Below, one piece after another: positions 53,570 through 62,500 of a DNA stretch of 64,000 nucleotides. The notes under the pieces are model-generated. The model had not been told where the DNA came from. It saw nothing but the letters and a program-made list of their open reading frames with translations, and ran no database searches. The first letter of the stretch is position 1. Every line of letters begins with the position of its first letter. Location: assembly GCF_037963145.1 (NCBI RefSeq), contig NZ_CP150144.1:682001-746000 (forward strand), given 5' to 3'. This DNA comes from Oceanobacillus sp. FSL K6-2867. Lineage in GTDB: Bacteria > Bacillota > Bacilli > Bacillales > Amphibacillaceae. The translations under genes were made by a program, and so were the position numbers.

Positions 53570-54802
53570 TTGAAGAACAAATATATTATATTAGAAAATC
53601 AACAATCATCTAAACGAACAGTTTGGCTGCTTGTCTTCGGTATTATTCTGATTGGTTCCAATTTAAGAGCACCACTAACATCTGTCGGGTCCCTCATCCC
53701 ATTTATTCGGGATGATTTAGCATTAACCAATGCCATAGCAGGAAGTATTACTACTTTACCATTAATCGCATTTGCACTTCTTTCTCCCTTTGTACCAAAA
53801 CTGGCAAATCGTCTTGGCATGGAATGGACGATTTTTCTTTCCATGCTTGTTCTAACTACAGGGATTATTGTACGTTCGTTAGCAGCAGATGTTAACTTTC
53901 TATTCATTGGAACAATCTTAATAGGAATAGCAATAGCTTTTGGTAATGTGTTACTACCAGGATTTATCAAAATGAATTTTCCTTTAAAAATCGGAATCAT
54001 GACAGGTGTGTATGCTGTATCCATGAACATATTTGGTGCGTTGGGCTCTGGATTAAGTGTCCCTCTTGCTGGAGTTCAAGGTTTTGGCTGGTCTGGCGCT
54101 TTAGCAGTTTTCGCAAGTATTTCATTTTTAGCCATACTTGTTTGGATCCCACAGTTACTTCAAAGTAAAATTTCAGCTAACTCGATTACTGTAAAGAAAA
54201 ATGGTAATCATTTATGGAAATCTGGTTTAGCCTGGAAGATTACACTATATATGGGATGTCAATCTTTTCTATTCTATACATTAATAACCTGGCTTCCTGA
54301 TATATTACGAACAATTGGCTATCGTTCAAGTGCAGCAGGATGGATGGTTTTCTTGATGCAATTCTCTGTTATTCCTATCACCTTCATTATCCCGATTATT
54401 GCTGAGCGCTTGAAAAACCAAATCGGTCTTAGCATCGTAACCGCTTGTTTATATGCAACAGGCATACTTGGATTGTTAATCGGACATCCTTCTATCGTTC
54501 CTATTAGCGCTATCCTGATTGGTATTGCCTCTGGTAGTGCATTTAGTTTGTCAATGATGTTCTTTACACTAAGAACTTCGGATGGAAAACAGGCTGCAGC
54601 GTTATCCGGAATGGCTCAATCATTTGGTTACCTATTAGCGGCGTCGGGGCCAGTACTTATCGGAGGGATTCACGATATAACCAACAGCTGGCATATCCCA
54701 TTACTATTATTAGTAGGTGTCATCGGATTACTGATGCTATCTGGAATTGGATCTGGCAGACAACGCACGGTTGATGAGAAGCTTAAAACATCTTTGCAAT
54801 AA
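53570..54802 (+). CDS. CynX/NimT family MFS transporter
   Basis: A 410-aa twelve-helix major facilitator. The IGSNLRAPLTSVGSLIPFI segment of helix 1 and the FGNVLLPGFIKMNFP region near residue 130 are the signature of the CynX/NimT (cyanate/2-nitroimidazole) group. TTGGAGG is six bases from a TTG start giving MKNKYII; the longer frame reads through the upstream hairpin and lacks a ribosome site. Substrate not predictable. Confidence 0.88.
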   Translation: MKNKYIILENQQSSKRTVWLLVFGIILIGSNLRAPLTSVGSLIPFIRDDLALTNAIAGSITTLPLIAFALLSPFVPKLANRLGMEWTIFLSMLVLTTGIIVRSLAADVNFLFIGTILIGIAIAFGNVLLPGFIKMNFPLKIGIMTGVYAVSMNIFGALGSGLSVPLAGVQGFGWSGALAVFASISFLAILVWIPQLLQSKISANSITVKKNGNHLWKSGLAWKITLYMGCQSFLFYTLITWLPDILRTIGYRSSAAGWMVFLMQFSVIPITFIIPIIAERLKNQIGLSIVTACLYATGILGLLIGHPSIVPISAILIGIASGSAFSLSMMFFTLRTSDGKQAAALSGMAQSFGYLLAASGPVLIGGIHDITNSWHIPLLLLVGVIGLLMLSGIGSGRQRTVDEKLKTSLQ

Positions 54803-54898
54803 TGTATAACATGGAAATAGTAAAAATCGATTTATTTATTTGAATTTATCTTTAATATAGTGATACGCTTAATTTATTATAGAGAGGAGTGGTTTATC

Positions 54899-55741
54899 TT
54901 GACGACATCAATTCCAGAAATTAGGCTACATGACGGTATGAATGTGCCAGCAATTGGATTTGGTACATATAATCTAAATGGTAATCCAGGTGTAAATGCA
55001 ATCACGAGTGCTATCGATATTGGCTATCGCTTAATCGATACAGCCTACAATTATGAAAATGAAGGAACAGTTGGAGAAGCGGTCAGACGCAGCTCTGTTC
55101 CGAGAGAAGAACTAAGAATAACATCCAAATTACCGGGAAGATATCATGAATATGATAAAGCTGTTACAACTATTCAGGAATCATTATACCGTGCAAATCT
55201 GGATTACTACGATTTATACCTTATCCATTGGCCAAACCCAATCCAAGATATCTATGTGGAAGCTTGGCAAGCATTAATTGATGCAAAGAAATGGGGACTC
55301 ATTCGTTCTATCGGTGTTTGTAATTTCTTACCGGAACATATAGAGCGATTAGAAAAGGAAACCGGTGTAAAACCGAGTATGAACCAAATTGAATTGCATC
55401 CATTTTTCAACCAAGAACAACAACGAAAGTGGCATCAAGATAATCACGTTCAGACCCAATCTTGGAGTCCAATCGCTCGTGCAAATGATGTATTGCAAAA
55501 TGAAGTACTCCAGCAAATTGCCAATAACCATAACAAAACAGTGTCACAAGTAATTTTACGATGGCATTATCAACTAGATGCAATTCCAATTCCGAAATCC
55601 GGCTCAACTAAAAGACAATTAGAAAACATATCAATTTTTGACTTCTCACTGGACGAAACAGAAATGAACCTCATCGGGGATTTAACCCGACCTGATGGCA
55701 GAAATAAAAATCAAGATCCAGCTGTATATGAAGAGTTTTAA
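54899..55741 (+). CDS. Aldo/keto reductase
   Basis: NADPH-dependent oxidoreductase, 280 aa, (beta/alpha)8 barrel. Catalytic tetrad: Asp and Tyr in RLIDTAYNYENE, Lys in ITSKLPG, His in LIHWPNP. The NADP end is IPIPKSGSTKRQLEN. Closest to the YtbE/YvgN group (2,5-diketogluconate reductase-like, broad aldehyde substrates). AGAGAGGAG then TTG gives MTTSIPEIRL; the longer frame is not supported. Confidence 0.92.
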   Translation: MTTSIPEIRLHDGMNVPAIGFGTYNLNGNPGVNAITSAIDIGYRLIDTAYNYENEGTVGEAVRRSSVPREELRITSKLPGRYHEYDKAVTTIQESLYRANLDYYDLYLIHWPNPIQDIYVEAWQALIDAKKWGLIRSIGVCNFLPEHIERLEKETGVKPSMNQIELHPFFNQEQQRKWHQDNHVQTQSWSPIARANDVLQNEVLQQIANNHNKTVSQVILRWHYQLDAIPIPKSGSTKRQLENISIFDFSLDETEMNLIGDLTRPDGRNKNQDPAVYEEF

Positions 55742-55749
55742 ATTCACTT

Positions 55750-55788
55750 TAGCGCATCATATAATCAGTAAATGGTGCGCTACCTTTT
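55750..55788 (+). terminator. Terminator after the aldo/keto reductase
   Basis: TAGCGCATCAT and ATGGTGCGCTA arms (one wobble) with an 11-base loop, then CCTTTTT. Confidence 0.85.
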
Positions 55789-55854
55789 TACTAATTCAAT
55801 TTTCATTATATCGTAATACTCTATTTCCTAACCCAATCGTTTAAAGAAAGCTTG

Positions 55855-55898
55855 ACTGGCCACGTTTCCCGCATGAGACTACGTATGCTTCCTACGCT
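55855..55898 (-). repeat. Interspersed repeat, family B, copy 2 (fragment)
   Basis: On the minus strand AGCGTAGGAAGCATACG, then CATGCGGGAAACGTGGCCAG, align without gaps to the start of the copy at 30676, 35 of 43 bases identical. The rest of the element is not recognisable here. Confidence 0.78.
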
Positions 55899-56098
55899 AA
55901 TTTTGCTTCGCTACCTTCCACAGTACAATCACAAAATAGTTTAACACAACTAAATTATACCCGATTTCAAACAATCTATATTTGTTAGAACATACAGTTA
56001 CGGAATAATTTTTGTGCGAAAATTGAGTTTATGTGTAAAAACTCATGTTATAATAAAATAATTATCAAAGTGAATTAACTAAGAAGGTGGCGTTATTA

Positions 56099-57268
56099 TT
56101 GTTAGAAAATATACATCAATCAATTGATGAGCTTTATCCGGAAATGGTAGAGATCAGAAGATACTTGCATCAATACCCTGAATTATCCTTTCAAGAAACA
56201 AAAACAGCGAAATACATAGCAGACCGTTATAAGAAGCTCGGAATTCCATATAAAACAAACGTTGGCGGAAATGGTGTAGTGGCAACATTAAAAGGTGCAA
56301 AGCCCGGTAAAACAGTTGCTTTAAGAGCCGATTTTGATGCATTGCCAATTCAGGATGAAAAAGATGTAGCCTATAAATCAAAGGTTCCTGGCGTCATGCA
56401 TGCTTGTGGTCATGACGGTCATACGGCAACACTGCTAACACTTGCTAAAGTAATGAAAAAGTATCAAGCAGAGCTGACAGGGACAATTGTATTTATTCAT
56501 CAGCATGCGGAAGAGTATGCACCAGGTGGGGCAAAACCAATGATTGAAGCCGGGGTGCTTAATGAAGTAGACGCAGTATTCGGAACTCATTTGTGGGCAA
56601 CCGTTCCTCTAGGCGTGCTCCAAACTTCTAAGAAGGAATTTATGGCTGGGGCAGATCGATTTGAAATAAAGATTCAGGGACAGGGTGGACATGGTGCATA
56701 CCCACATGAAACAAAGGATGCGATTGTTCTTGGAGCAGAAGTCATCACTCAATTTCAGCAAATCGTCAGCAGAAGAGTAGATCCATTAGAAACTGCCGTG
56801 TTAACGACTGGAATTTTCCAAGCAGGGAATGCATTTAATGTTATTGCAGATCAAGCTGAATTAGTTGGGACAGTACGCTATTTTAATATGAATGTTCAAG
56901 AACAAATTATCAATGAAATGGAAAAAATCCTTAAAGGTATTTGCACATCAAATGATGCATCTTATACCTTCAACTATATAAAAGGCTATCCACCATTAAT
57001 CAATCATTCGGAAGGCGCTGAAATCGTGCTTGAAGCGAGCAAACAAATTGATGAAATTCATACAGCTGAAGAGGTTTTACCTGTAATGGGCGGAGAGGAC
57101 TTTGCTTATTATATGCTGGAGAAACCTGGAGCATACTTCTTTACAGGTGCGAACAAAGAAGGAAATCCATATCCGCATCATCATCCGAAATTTGATATTG
57201 ATGAGAAAGCTTTACCGATAGCTGCAAAGACATTGATCGGTGCTTATTTCGAATACCAAAATTCCTGA
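56099..57268 (+). CDS. yhaA: M20 family amidohydrolase YhaA
   Basis: Zinc-type N-acyl-amino-acid amidohydrolase/aminoacylase, 389 aa. Metal-binding stretches: MHACGHDGHTA (His, Asp), HQHAEEYAPGG (Glu pair) and PVMGGEDFAYY near the C terminus; RRYLHQYPELSFQE is the family start. AAGGTGG lies eight bases from the chosen TTG; the GTG in that site is not a start. It is convergent with ecsB as in B. subtilis, but ecsC, which lies between them there, is absent. Confidence 0.9.
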   Translation: MLENIHQSIDELYPEMVEIRRYLHQYPELSFQETKTAKYIADRYKKLGIPYKTNVGGNGVVATLKGAKPGKTVALRADFDALPIQDEKDVAYKSKVPGVMHACGHDGHTATLLTLAKVMKKYQAELTGTIVFIHQHAEEYAPGGAKPMIEAGVLNEVDAVFGTHLWATVPLGVLQTSKKEFMAGADRFEIKIQGQGGHGAYPHETKDAIVLGAEVITQFQQIVSRRVDPLETAVLTTGIFQAGNAFNVIADQAELVGTVRYFNMNVQEQIINEMEKILKGICTSNDASYTFNYIKGYPPLINHSEGAEIVLEASKQIDEIHTAEEVLPVMGGEDFAYYMLEKPGAYFFTGANKEGNPYPHHHPKFDIDEKALPIAAKTLIGAYFEYQNS

Positions 57269-57292
57269 TATTATATTTTTTAAGACCAAAAG

Positions 57293-57330
57293 AAGGAGAC
57301 CAGATCAAATTCAGATTTGGTCTCCTTTAT
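57293..57330. terminator. Terminator shared by yhaA and ecsB
   Basis: AAGGAGACCA and TGGTCTCCTT are perfect arms with a 15-base loop; T-rich on the plus side, A-rich on the other. Confidence 0.88.
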
Positions 57331-57332
57331 TA

Positions 57333-58547
57333 CTACTTTAATCTCGGCTTCATGTATCCATTTACAAAGAGAACTGTAAAAAGCAGCCCTCCCCCAAGAA
57401 CAATAACAAATCCTAAATATTCCTGCATTAAAATAAACAGGAGTGCGAATAGGATTGTTTGGATAGTAGCCAATTGATATACAATTTTAAGAACGGCATT
57501 TTTCTTATATGTGAGTTCCACCGGGTATAAATCAAGCCACATATTTGTCCGATGATGCTGATAAAGCGGCATCAGCTGGAAGGTGCTTAAATACAGAAAT
57601 AAAATTGCAAACAGCACCTTCACCCATAAATTCGGAATGAAATAAATGAACAGACATCCAATTATGATGAGACGTACATACATCCCTAAATAATCCCCGC
57701 TGCGAATAAAGGAAATTCGAAATAAGTAGTCATACGTATGTTTCGTTTCAAAAGGAACTCCCCTATTGACTAAATGAACAAGCCATTGCCTTTTTTTCAC
57801 ACGGTTTTTTAAATGCGGAACATCGGCAAACATATTGGCAATCCTATAAAATGTCTGCATGCGATTTTGGTCTTTTTCAACAAGTAAATCCCAAGCTAAC
57901 CCAGATTGTTTACTGGAATAGTAATAATCATAGAGAAAAACGATGACAAATAAAATGGATGTAATTCCTGCAAACAGCATGTCACCATTTACGATAAAAT
58001 AAAAGGTAACTCCATTTAAGATTGTGCGAATTAGGAGATCAATACTACGAATGCCTGGCTCCCTTACTTTAAGCATCCACCAATTTGCCAGTAAATTTGC
58101 CACTTTAAATAATAGGAGCAGAACTAATGTGAGCAAGTAAATGTTTCCTGCTCTTTCTGGATAAGTAGCAAAATATAGCGGTCCAAATGCCGCAGCGAAC
58201 AGCAGGATAATATAAAGCTGGATGACAAAACTATAAATCAGCGCATTACGGAAATAAGCTCCCATCTTTGTCTCCGCCACAATAAGAAACACAAGATCAG
58301 GTTCTTTCAGCAGTGTTCTGACAGGGCTATAGCTTGCAATTAAACCGAATGTACTCCCAATAATTACTGCTGTCGGGAAATTCGCTGGCAGATCCGTTAA
58401 CCATTGTTGGTAATAATAAGCAGATGCAGAAATAAAGAATAGAATAGCAAATGCCATATGACCATTAAAAATATATTTCAAATAACGGCTTGTCTCCTTT
58501 AAATGAGAAGAAAACCGCTTTTTATAAAATTCATGTGAATCAAACAT
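57333..58547 (-). CDS. ecsB: ABC transporter permease EcsB
   Basis: A 404-aa membrane subunit of the EcsAB exporter, with about ten helices. EcsAB affects secretion, competence, sporulation and intramembrane protease activity in B. subtilis; the transported substrate is unsettled. Its start overlaps the end of ecsA by eight bases. No ribosome-independent motif is diagnostic, so the assignment rests on family resemblance and the ecsA partner. Confidence 0.9.
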   Translation of the reverse strand: MFDSHEFYKKRFSSHLKETSRYLKYIFNGHMAFAILFFISASAYYYQQWLTDLPANFPTAVIIGSTFGLIASYSPVRTLLKEPDLVFLIVAETKMGAYFRNALIYSFVIQLYIILLFAAAFGPLYFATYPERAGNIYLLTLVLLLLFKVANLLANWWMLKVREPGIRSIDLLIRTILNGVTFYFIVNGDMLFAGITSILFVIVFLYDYYYSSKQSGLAWDLLVEKDQNRMQTFYRIANMFADVPHLKNRVKKRQWLVHLVNRGVPFETKHTYDYLFRISFIRSGDYLGMYVRLIIIGCLFIYFIPNLWVKVLFAILFLYLSTFQLMPLYQHHRTNMWLDLYPVELTYKKNAVLKIVYQLATIQTILFALLFILMQEYLGFVIVLGGGLLFTVLFVNGYMKPRLK

Positions 58548-59286
58548 GGCTATCTTCTTCTTTCGTTAATTGCACATACAAATCATCCAACGTCGAATCA
58601 GGCATCTGAAAGCTTTCACGTAATTCTTCCAGTGTTCCAATCGCACGCACAACCCCATCATGCAAAATAACAAAACGATCACAATAGCGCTCTGCAGTAG
58701 CAAGAATATGTGTCGACATTAACACACCTGATCCATTATTTTTCATCCCTTCCATTAATTGCAGATAAGATTGAATACCTAATGGATCCAACCCTACAAA
58801 AGGCTCGTCAACTATATAAAGTGGTGGTTCAATTAAAAACGCACACATAATCATGACCTTTTGACGCATCCCCTTTGAAAAATGGACTGGGAACCAGTTC
58901 AGCTTTTTCTCTAGGCGAAATTCCTTTAAAAGCGGATGAAGCCTTTCCTCGAATACGTCCTCAGCAATTCCATATGCCATCGCCGTTAGGCGCAGATGCT
59001 CATAAAGTGTTAATTCATCATATAAAATTGGCATCTCTGGTATATATGCCATTTGATTGCGGTATGTTTCTGGATTATCCTTGTAACTCTCTCCATTCAC
59101 CCGGACTGTTCCTTTTTTCGGCTGCATTAGCCCAATAATATGCTTGATTGTCGTACTTTTCCCAGCACCATTTAAACCAATTAAACCTACAATTTCCTTT
59201 GGTTTAACGTCAAATGAAATACCATGCAATACATTTTTATGTGTATACCCTCCATGAAGGTTATCGATATGTAATAAGGATTCCAT
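58540..59286 (-). CDS. ecsA: ABC transporter ATP-binding protein EcsA
   Basis: ATPase of the EcsAB exporter, 248 aa. Walker A GLNGAGKSTT (about residues 37-46), an atypical signature HFSKGMRQKV, Walker B LYIVDEPFVGLDP and switch His in STHILAT. AAGGAGGG precedes ATG. It is divergent from hit and followed by ecsB, as in B. subtilis. Confidence 0.94.
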   Translation of the reverse strand: MESLLHIDNLHGGYTHKNVLHGISFDVKPKEIVGLIGLNGAGKSTTIKHIIGLMQPKKGTVRVNGESYKDNPETYRNQMAYIPEMPILYDELTLYEHLRLTAMAYGIAEDVFEERLHPLLKEFRLEKKLNWFPVHFSKGMRQKVMIMCAFLIEPPLYIVDEPFVGLDPLGIQSYLQLMEGMKNNGSGVLMSTHILATAERYCDRFVILHDGVVRAIGTLEELRESFQMPDSTLDDLYVQLTKEEDSHV

Positions 59287-59444
59287 TAAAGTCCCTCCTT
59301 CTCATTACTTCTGATTTTATCATTATTGTGGTACATTGCCAAAGGCAAACCTTACGACAGTTTTCTTCAACTTTTTTAAAAATCCATGTATAGGATAATT
59401 ATTTCAGAACAAAATAGTAAGGAAGAAACGAGGATGTCTCACTA

Positions 59445-59600
59445 CAACAAAATCTTGTCATACGCAAATGAGGTGTTGACGATCGAATATCTAATGTAAT
59501 TTCGTGTAAAAAACACACAAAATGAGGTGTTAGTGTTCGATAATTACTCTGATTTTTCGTACTAAAACGAGATGGGGTGTCAGTGTTGGCATACTAATGA
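59445..59600. repeat. Degenerate tandem repeat, period 50-54 bp, three copies
   Basis: The core (A/G)ATG(A/G)GGTGT(T/C)(A/G)(G/A)(T/C)G(T/A)T recurs with its central T at 59469, 59523 and 59573. Each is preceded by TTTCGT(A/G)(C/T)(T/A)AAAA-like sequence (TTTCGTGTAAAA, TTTTCGTACTAAAA). A fourth remnant may lie at about 59427. Not coding. Confidence 0.68.
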
Positions 59601-59743
59601 TATAAAGCCCTTTTACCAGCTTCCGCTTCATAAGAAGTGGACAATTGGTATAACGGTTTTTGTAAACCAATAACAAATCATCTTTGATGAGTTACAGGTG
59701 TTTACAGTTCCCCAGCATTAGTTAAAACATCCTCTTTCTTCCT

Positions 59744-59792
59744 ATAACAGGCAGATTCGCTTGAAGCGGGTCTGACCTGTTTCTTTATTTTG
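59744..59792 (+). terminator. Terminator-like hairpin upstream of hit
   Basis: AACAGG, AGA, GCTT and their complements AAGC, TCT, CCTGTT make an interrupted stem (about 59746-59781), followed by TTCTTTATTTT. It lies before the hit promoter, so it would end a transcript from the intergenic region. Confidence 0.6.
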
Positions 59793-59904
59793 CTTAAATT
59801 TGTCTTTTTTTTTGAAAACAAAGGGAATTGCTTTACTTTTGTCCCTAAAAGTTACTACAATAAAAATAATCATACGAATTCAATTATTAAAGGAGAGATA
59901 AAAA

Positions 59905-60330
59905 ATGAAACATGACGATTGTATTTTTTGCAAAATAGTTACTGGCGAACTTCCTTCTGCCAAAGTATATGAAGATGAGCATGTCTATGCATTCCTGGAT
60001 TTAAGTCAGGTTACAAAGGGACATACACTTGTTATTCCAAAAACACATACAAAAAACATTTATGAAACACCTCCTGAGATTGCAAAGGAATTATTCGCTC
60101 GGGTTCCAATTATTGCCAATGCCATTAAAAAGACGTACAGCCCTTTAGGTATGAATGTTTTAAACAATAATGAAGCACCCGCAGAGCAATCTGTATTCCA
60201 TCTCCACTTGCATCTGATTCCAAGGTATGGCGAAGGTGATGGCTATACGCCAAACTGGATTGTACATACGGATGAGTATACATCAGAAGATCTGCAAAAT
60301 ATTGCCCAGGAAATTCAAACAGCGTTTTAA
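59905..60330 (+). CDS. hit: HIT family nucleotide-binding protein Hit
   Basis: A 141-aa histidine-triad protein of the HINT/Hit type: zinc-knuckle-like CIFCKIV at the N terminus, FLDLSQVTKGHTLVIPK, and the triad HLHLHLIPR with the catalytic His. Probably hydrolyses nucleoside phosphoramidates or dinucleotides. AAGGAG precedes ATG. Divergent from ecsA as in B. subtilis; serC, which follows hit there, is missing here. Confidence 0.93.
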   Translation: MKHDDCIFCKIVTGELPSAKVYEDEHVYAFLDLSQVTKGHTLVIPKTHTKNIYETPPEIAKELFARVPIIANAIKKTYSPLGMNVLNNNEAPAEQSVFHLHLHLIPRYGEGDGYTPNWIVHTDEYTSEDLQNIAQEIQTAF

Positions 60331-60504
60331 GCTCAAAAGCGGAGGTCCTCGTTAGCAACGTAAGAATTTCAAGGAAAGAAGTCTCGTTATGGCTGAAGCA
60401 CTTTATGGACATGCCTATTCAAGACATTTAGCAAAAATTAGAGCTTTTAATTTTCAATAAATTCTGCTATACTATTGCTAACATTTCGCAACTGACAATG
60501 AGTG

Positions 60505-60556
60505 TACAGTTGGAAATAGAAAAGCTTGAGCATAGAATAGATGAGGAGAGTTAAAA
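60505..60556 (+). promoter_or_regulatory. TRAP-type (G/T)AG repeat leader of trpP
   Basis: Seven NAG triplets are in series: TAG 60517, AAG 60522, GAG 60528, TAG 60533, TAG 60538, GAG 60543 and GAG 60548. The last five are exactly five bases apart (two-base spacers), the spacing required by the TRAP (MtrB) ring. They run into the GAGGAGAG ribosome site seven to twelve bases before ATG, so tryptophan-bound TRAP would block translation, as known for trpP (yhaG) in B. subtilis. Confidence 0.85.
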
Positions 60557-61078
60557 ATGAATACGAGAATATTGATTATTTTATCCCTATTGGTAGGTAT
60601 CGGTGCTGTTTTGCATGCAGTTGTTCCACCCATGCTTTTTGGTGTAAAGCCAGATATGCTGTTGTCGATGATGTTTCTGGGAATTTTACTATTTCCTAAA
60701 GCAAAATATGTTCTTATCCTATCCATTGCAACAGGCATCATATCCGCTTTAACAACATCCGCACCAGGAGGGCAAATTGCCAATATTATTGATAAACCTG
60801 TTACAGCCTTTGTATTTTTTGCTTTATTTTTACTTATTAAGAATAAAGTTAAAATTACAATTGGGGCACCTGTTTTAGCTGCAATTGGTACAATAATCAG
60901 TGGTGCTATCTTCCTTTCCGTTGCATTATTTATTGTTGGATTAATGGAAGGTGGATTCCTGGCATTGTTTGTTGGTATTGTATTACCTGCCACAGTATTA
61001 AACACCATCATCATGATTGTTGTTTATCCGATTGTACAGGGTATTATGAGACGGTCCAAACCAATGACAGCAGCTTAA
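60557..61078 (+). CDS. trpP: Tryptophan transporter TrpP
   Basis: A 173-aa protein with five or six membrane helices, matching TrpP/YhaG: HAVVPPMLFGVKPDM at residues about 16-30, SALTTSAPGGQIANIIDKP around residue 67, and an RRSKPMTAA tail. The family imports tryptophan, probably as an ECF-type or stand-alone transporter. Its TRAP-type leader makes tryptophan feedback likely. Position between hit and yhaH follows B. subtilis. Confidence 0.93.
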   Translation: MNTRILIILSLLVGIGAVLHAVVPPMLFGVKPDMLLSMMFLGILLFPKAKYVLILSIATGIISALTTSAPGGQIANIIDKPVTAFVFFALFLLIKNKVKITIGAPVLAAIGTIISGAIFLSVALFIVGLMEGGFLALFVGIVLPATVLNTIIMIVVYPIVQGIMRRSKPMTAA

Positions 61079-61083
61079 TATTA

Positions 61084-61118
61084 AAAAAACCTCTGCAACA
61101 TTTTCAGAGGTTTTTTTC
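61084..61118 (+). terminator. Terminator after trpP
   Basis: AAAAAAACCTCTG and CAGAGGTTTTTTT are perfect arms with a nine-base loop. Confidence 0.95.
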
Positions 61119-61345
61119 ATGTTTTTCTGTTTTGAAGTAGCATTATTTCCACTTATTTTTTATAATCAAATTAGTGAAGCCTTTTCATATTTGTGCAAGG
61201 TTAAGAATGTGAATCAATAGGACCGGAGCAGACATGGCTGCAGCGTCTTATTGCAGGACTTTTTTGAAACACCTTTATAAACATGTTTGATAGCACTATG
61301 AAAAGTGGAAATGATATAATAGAAGCAGGAAAGGAGTGCGTAGCT

Positions 61346-61705
61346 ATGTCTAAGGGAAAATCATTTTTACTAGGACTGCTTGTCGGGGGGACAGTTAGTG
61401 CAGCAGTTACATTATTAAGCACACCTGAATCAGGAAGGGATGTACGTGTTCGTGTAAGAGATCAGGGATTGGAATTAAAACTCCTCCTAAATCGACTAAA
61501 AGTAGAAGGTATACGACTACAGCAACAAATCAAACACACATCCAAAGAGGGTGCTGTCCTCATTAAAGACTTAACAGATGAAATCAGAAAATCTGTTGAA
61601 GAATGGAAAGACACAGTAGAACCCCATCAAGAGAGCATTTACCAATCCTTGGAACAGATTGAAACAAGTCTGAGAGACCTGGAAAACAAAGTCAAAAATT
61701 ATTAA
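61346..61705 (+). CDS. yhaH: YtxH family protein YhaH
   Basis: A 119-aa protein with an N-terminal membrane helix of YtxH type (KSFLLGLLVGGTVSAAVTLLSTPESG, residues about 4-29) and a long charged coiled-coil-like tail. In B. subtilis YhaH is stress-related. AAGGAG is followed by ATG at suitable distance; the longer frame has no ribosome site. Shares a terminator with convergent yhaI. Confidence 0.87.
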   Translation: MSKGKSFLLGLLVGGTVSAAVTLLSTPESGRDVRVRVRDQGLELKLLLNRLKVEGIRLQQQIKHTSKEGAVLIKDLTDEIRKSVEEWKDTVEPHQESIYQSLEQIETSLRDLENKVKNY

Positions 61706-61716
61706 TGCTAGAATTA

Positions 61717-61754
61717 AAAAATGAGACAGCTTGGTTAGGGCTGTCTCATTTTTG
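61717..61754. terminator. Bidirectional terminator of yhaH and yhaI
   Basis: AAAATGAGACAGC and GCTGTCTCATTTTT are perfect arms with a nine-base loop and A/T runs on both sides. Confidence 0.93.
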
Positions 61755-61766
61755 GTTTTTTCCAAC

Positions 61767-62126
61767 TCACCTTCTCCGATGCTGCCTGTCATATTCCTCT
61801 AATATCTTACTGAACTCCGACATAAGCAATGGATAGCACCCTTCTGATTTTAGCGCTTCAATTGTCTCGTTTGGATTCAGCTTTTCATTCAGCATACCAG
61901 CAAATTGAATAAGCAATGATGTAAAATCTAACAGGCCTTCTTCTTTTTGAAGCTCATACGTTTCGTTCAAACCTTCAATCATGTCCATCATTTCGCTGTA
62001 TTCCTTGCGGGTAAGATTATGTTCAATAATCAATTTGATGACGGGGTATTGATTCATATCTATTATTTTGGAAAGTAATTGTATATGAAATGATGAGCTG
62101 TCATTTGTATTTTCAAATTCCCCCAA
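61767..62126 (-). CDS. yhaI: YhaI family protein (DUF1878)
   Basis: A 119-aa acidic, helical cytoplasmic protein; MNQYPVIKLIIEHNLTRKEYSEMM and the ...LIQFAGMLNEKLNPNETIEAL block match DUF1878. The likely start is TTG at 62126, eight bases after AAGGGGG. In B. subtilis scoC (hpr) lies upstream of yhaI; it is not present here. Function unknown. Confidence 0.82.
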   Translation of the reverse strand: MGEFENTNDSSSFHIQLLSKIIDMNQYPVIKLIIEHNLTRKEYSEMMDMIEGLNETYELQKEEGLLDFTSLLIQFAGMLNEKLNPNETIEALKSEGCYPLLMSEFSKILEEYDRQHRRR

Positions 62127-62500
62127 CTCAGGTTCCCCCTTAAGATAGCGTCTCTATAAAACACTGTTCTCTCTCTATATATAACTGTGTTTTTTTATCA
62201 ATAACAAGCAGCTCAACTATTATATTGCCTTCATTTGCTGCACAGAAGCTCTACTTGCTAAATTCGTGTTGAAAATTATATTTTTTCGTCTTTCTACTAT
62301 TATACAGAAACATGTATAACAAAAAAAGCTTCTTTCACTTTATTCACAACGATTCATACATTATATATCCGTAATGAACTCATTTGAGCTGTAAAAAGAT
62401 AATGCATTTCTCTATTTTTCTTCAACTGCCTCTGTTCATCAAGCTCTTCTTTTGGTAGAGTAAGATTACAAGTGTACATTGAATGAGAGGAGTTCAAATC
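62127..62500. other. Intergenic region upstream of yhaI
   Basis: AT-rich, with no supported gene and no repeat I can recognise. It must hold the yhaI promoter on the minus strand (TATATATA near 62178-62186 is a candidate) and that of the 61-aa gene on the plus strand. The place where scoC would be expected. Confidence 0.55.

Larger units (their letters stand above)
55742..56098. other. Intergenic region between the aldo/keto reductase and yhaA
   Basis: Holds the reductase terminator and a reversed fragment of repeat B (55855-55898). No gene is supported. The yhaA promoter may be TTGTGC/TTGAGT-like sequence near 56011-56060 with TATAAT at 56049-56054. Confidence 0.65.
59287..59904. other. Long ecsA-hit intergenic region
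   Basis: The 618 bases contain a degenerate tandem repeat (59445-59600), several hairpins (ATTGGTATAAC...AACCAAT at about 59646-59672), a terminator-like hairpin at 59746-59783 and a likely hit promoter (TTTACT at 59832, 18 bases, TACAAT at 59856). No protein gene is supported; a small RNA ending at the hairpin is possible. Confidence 0.6.
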
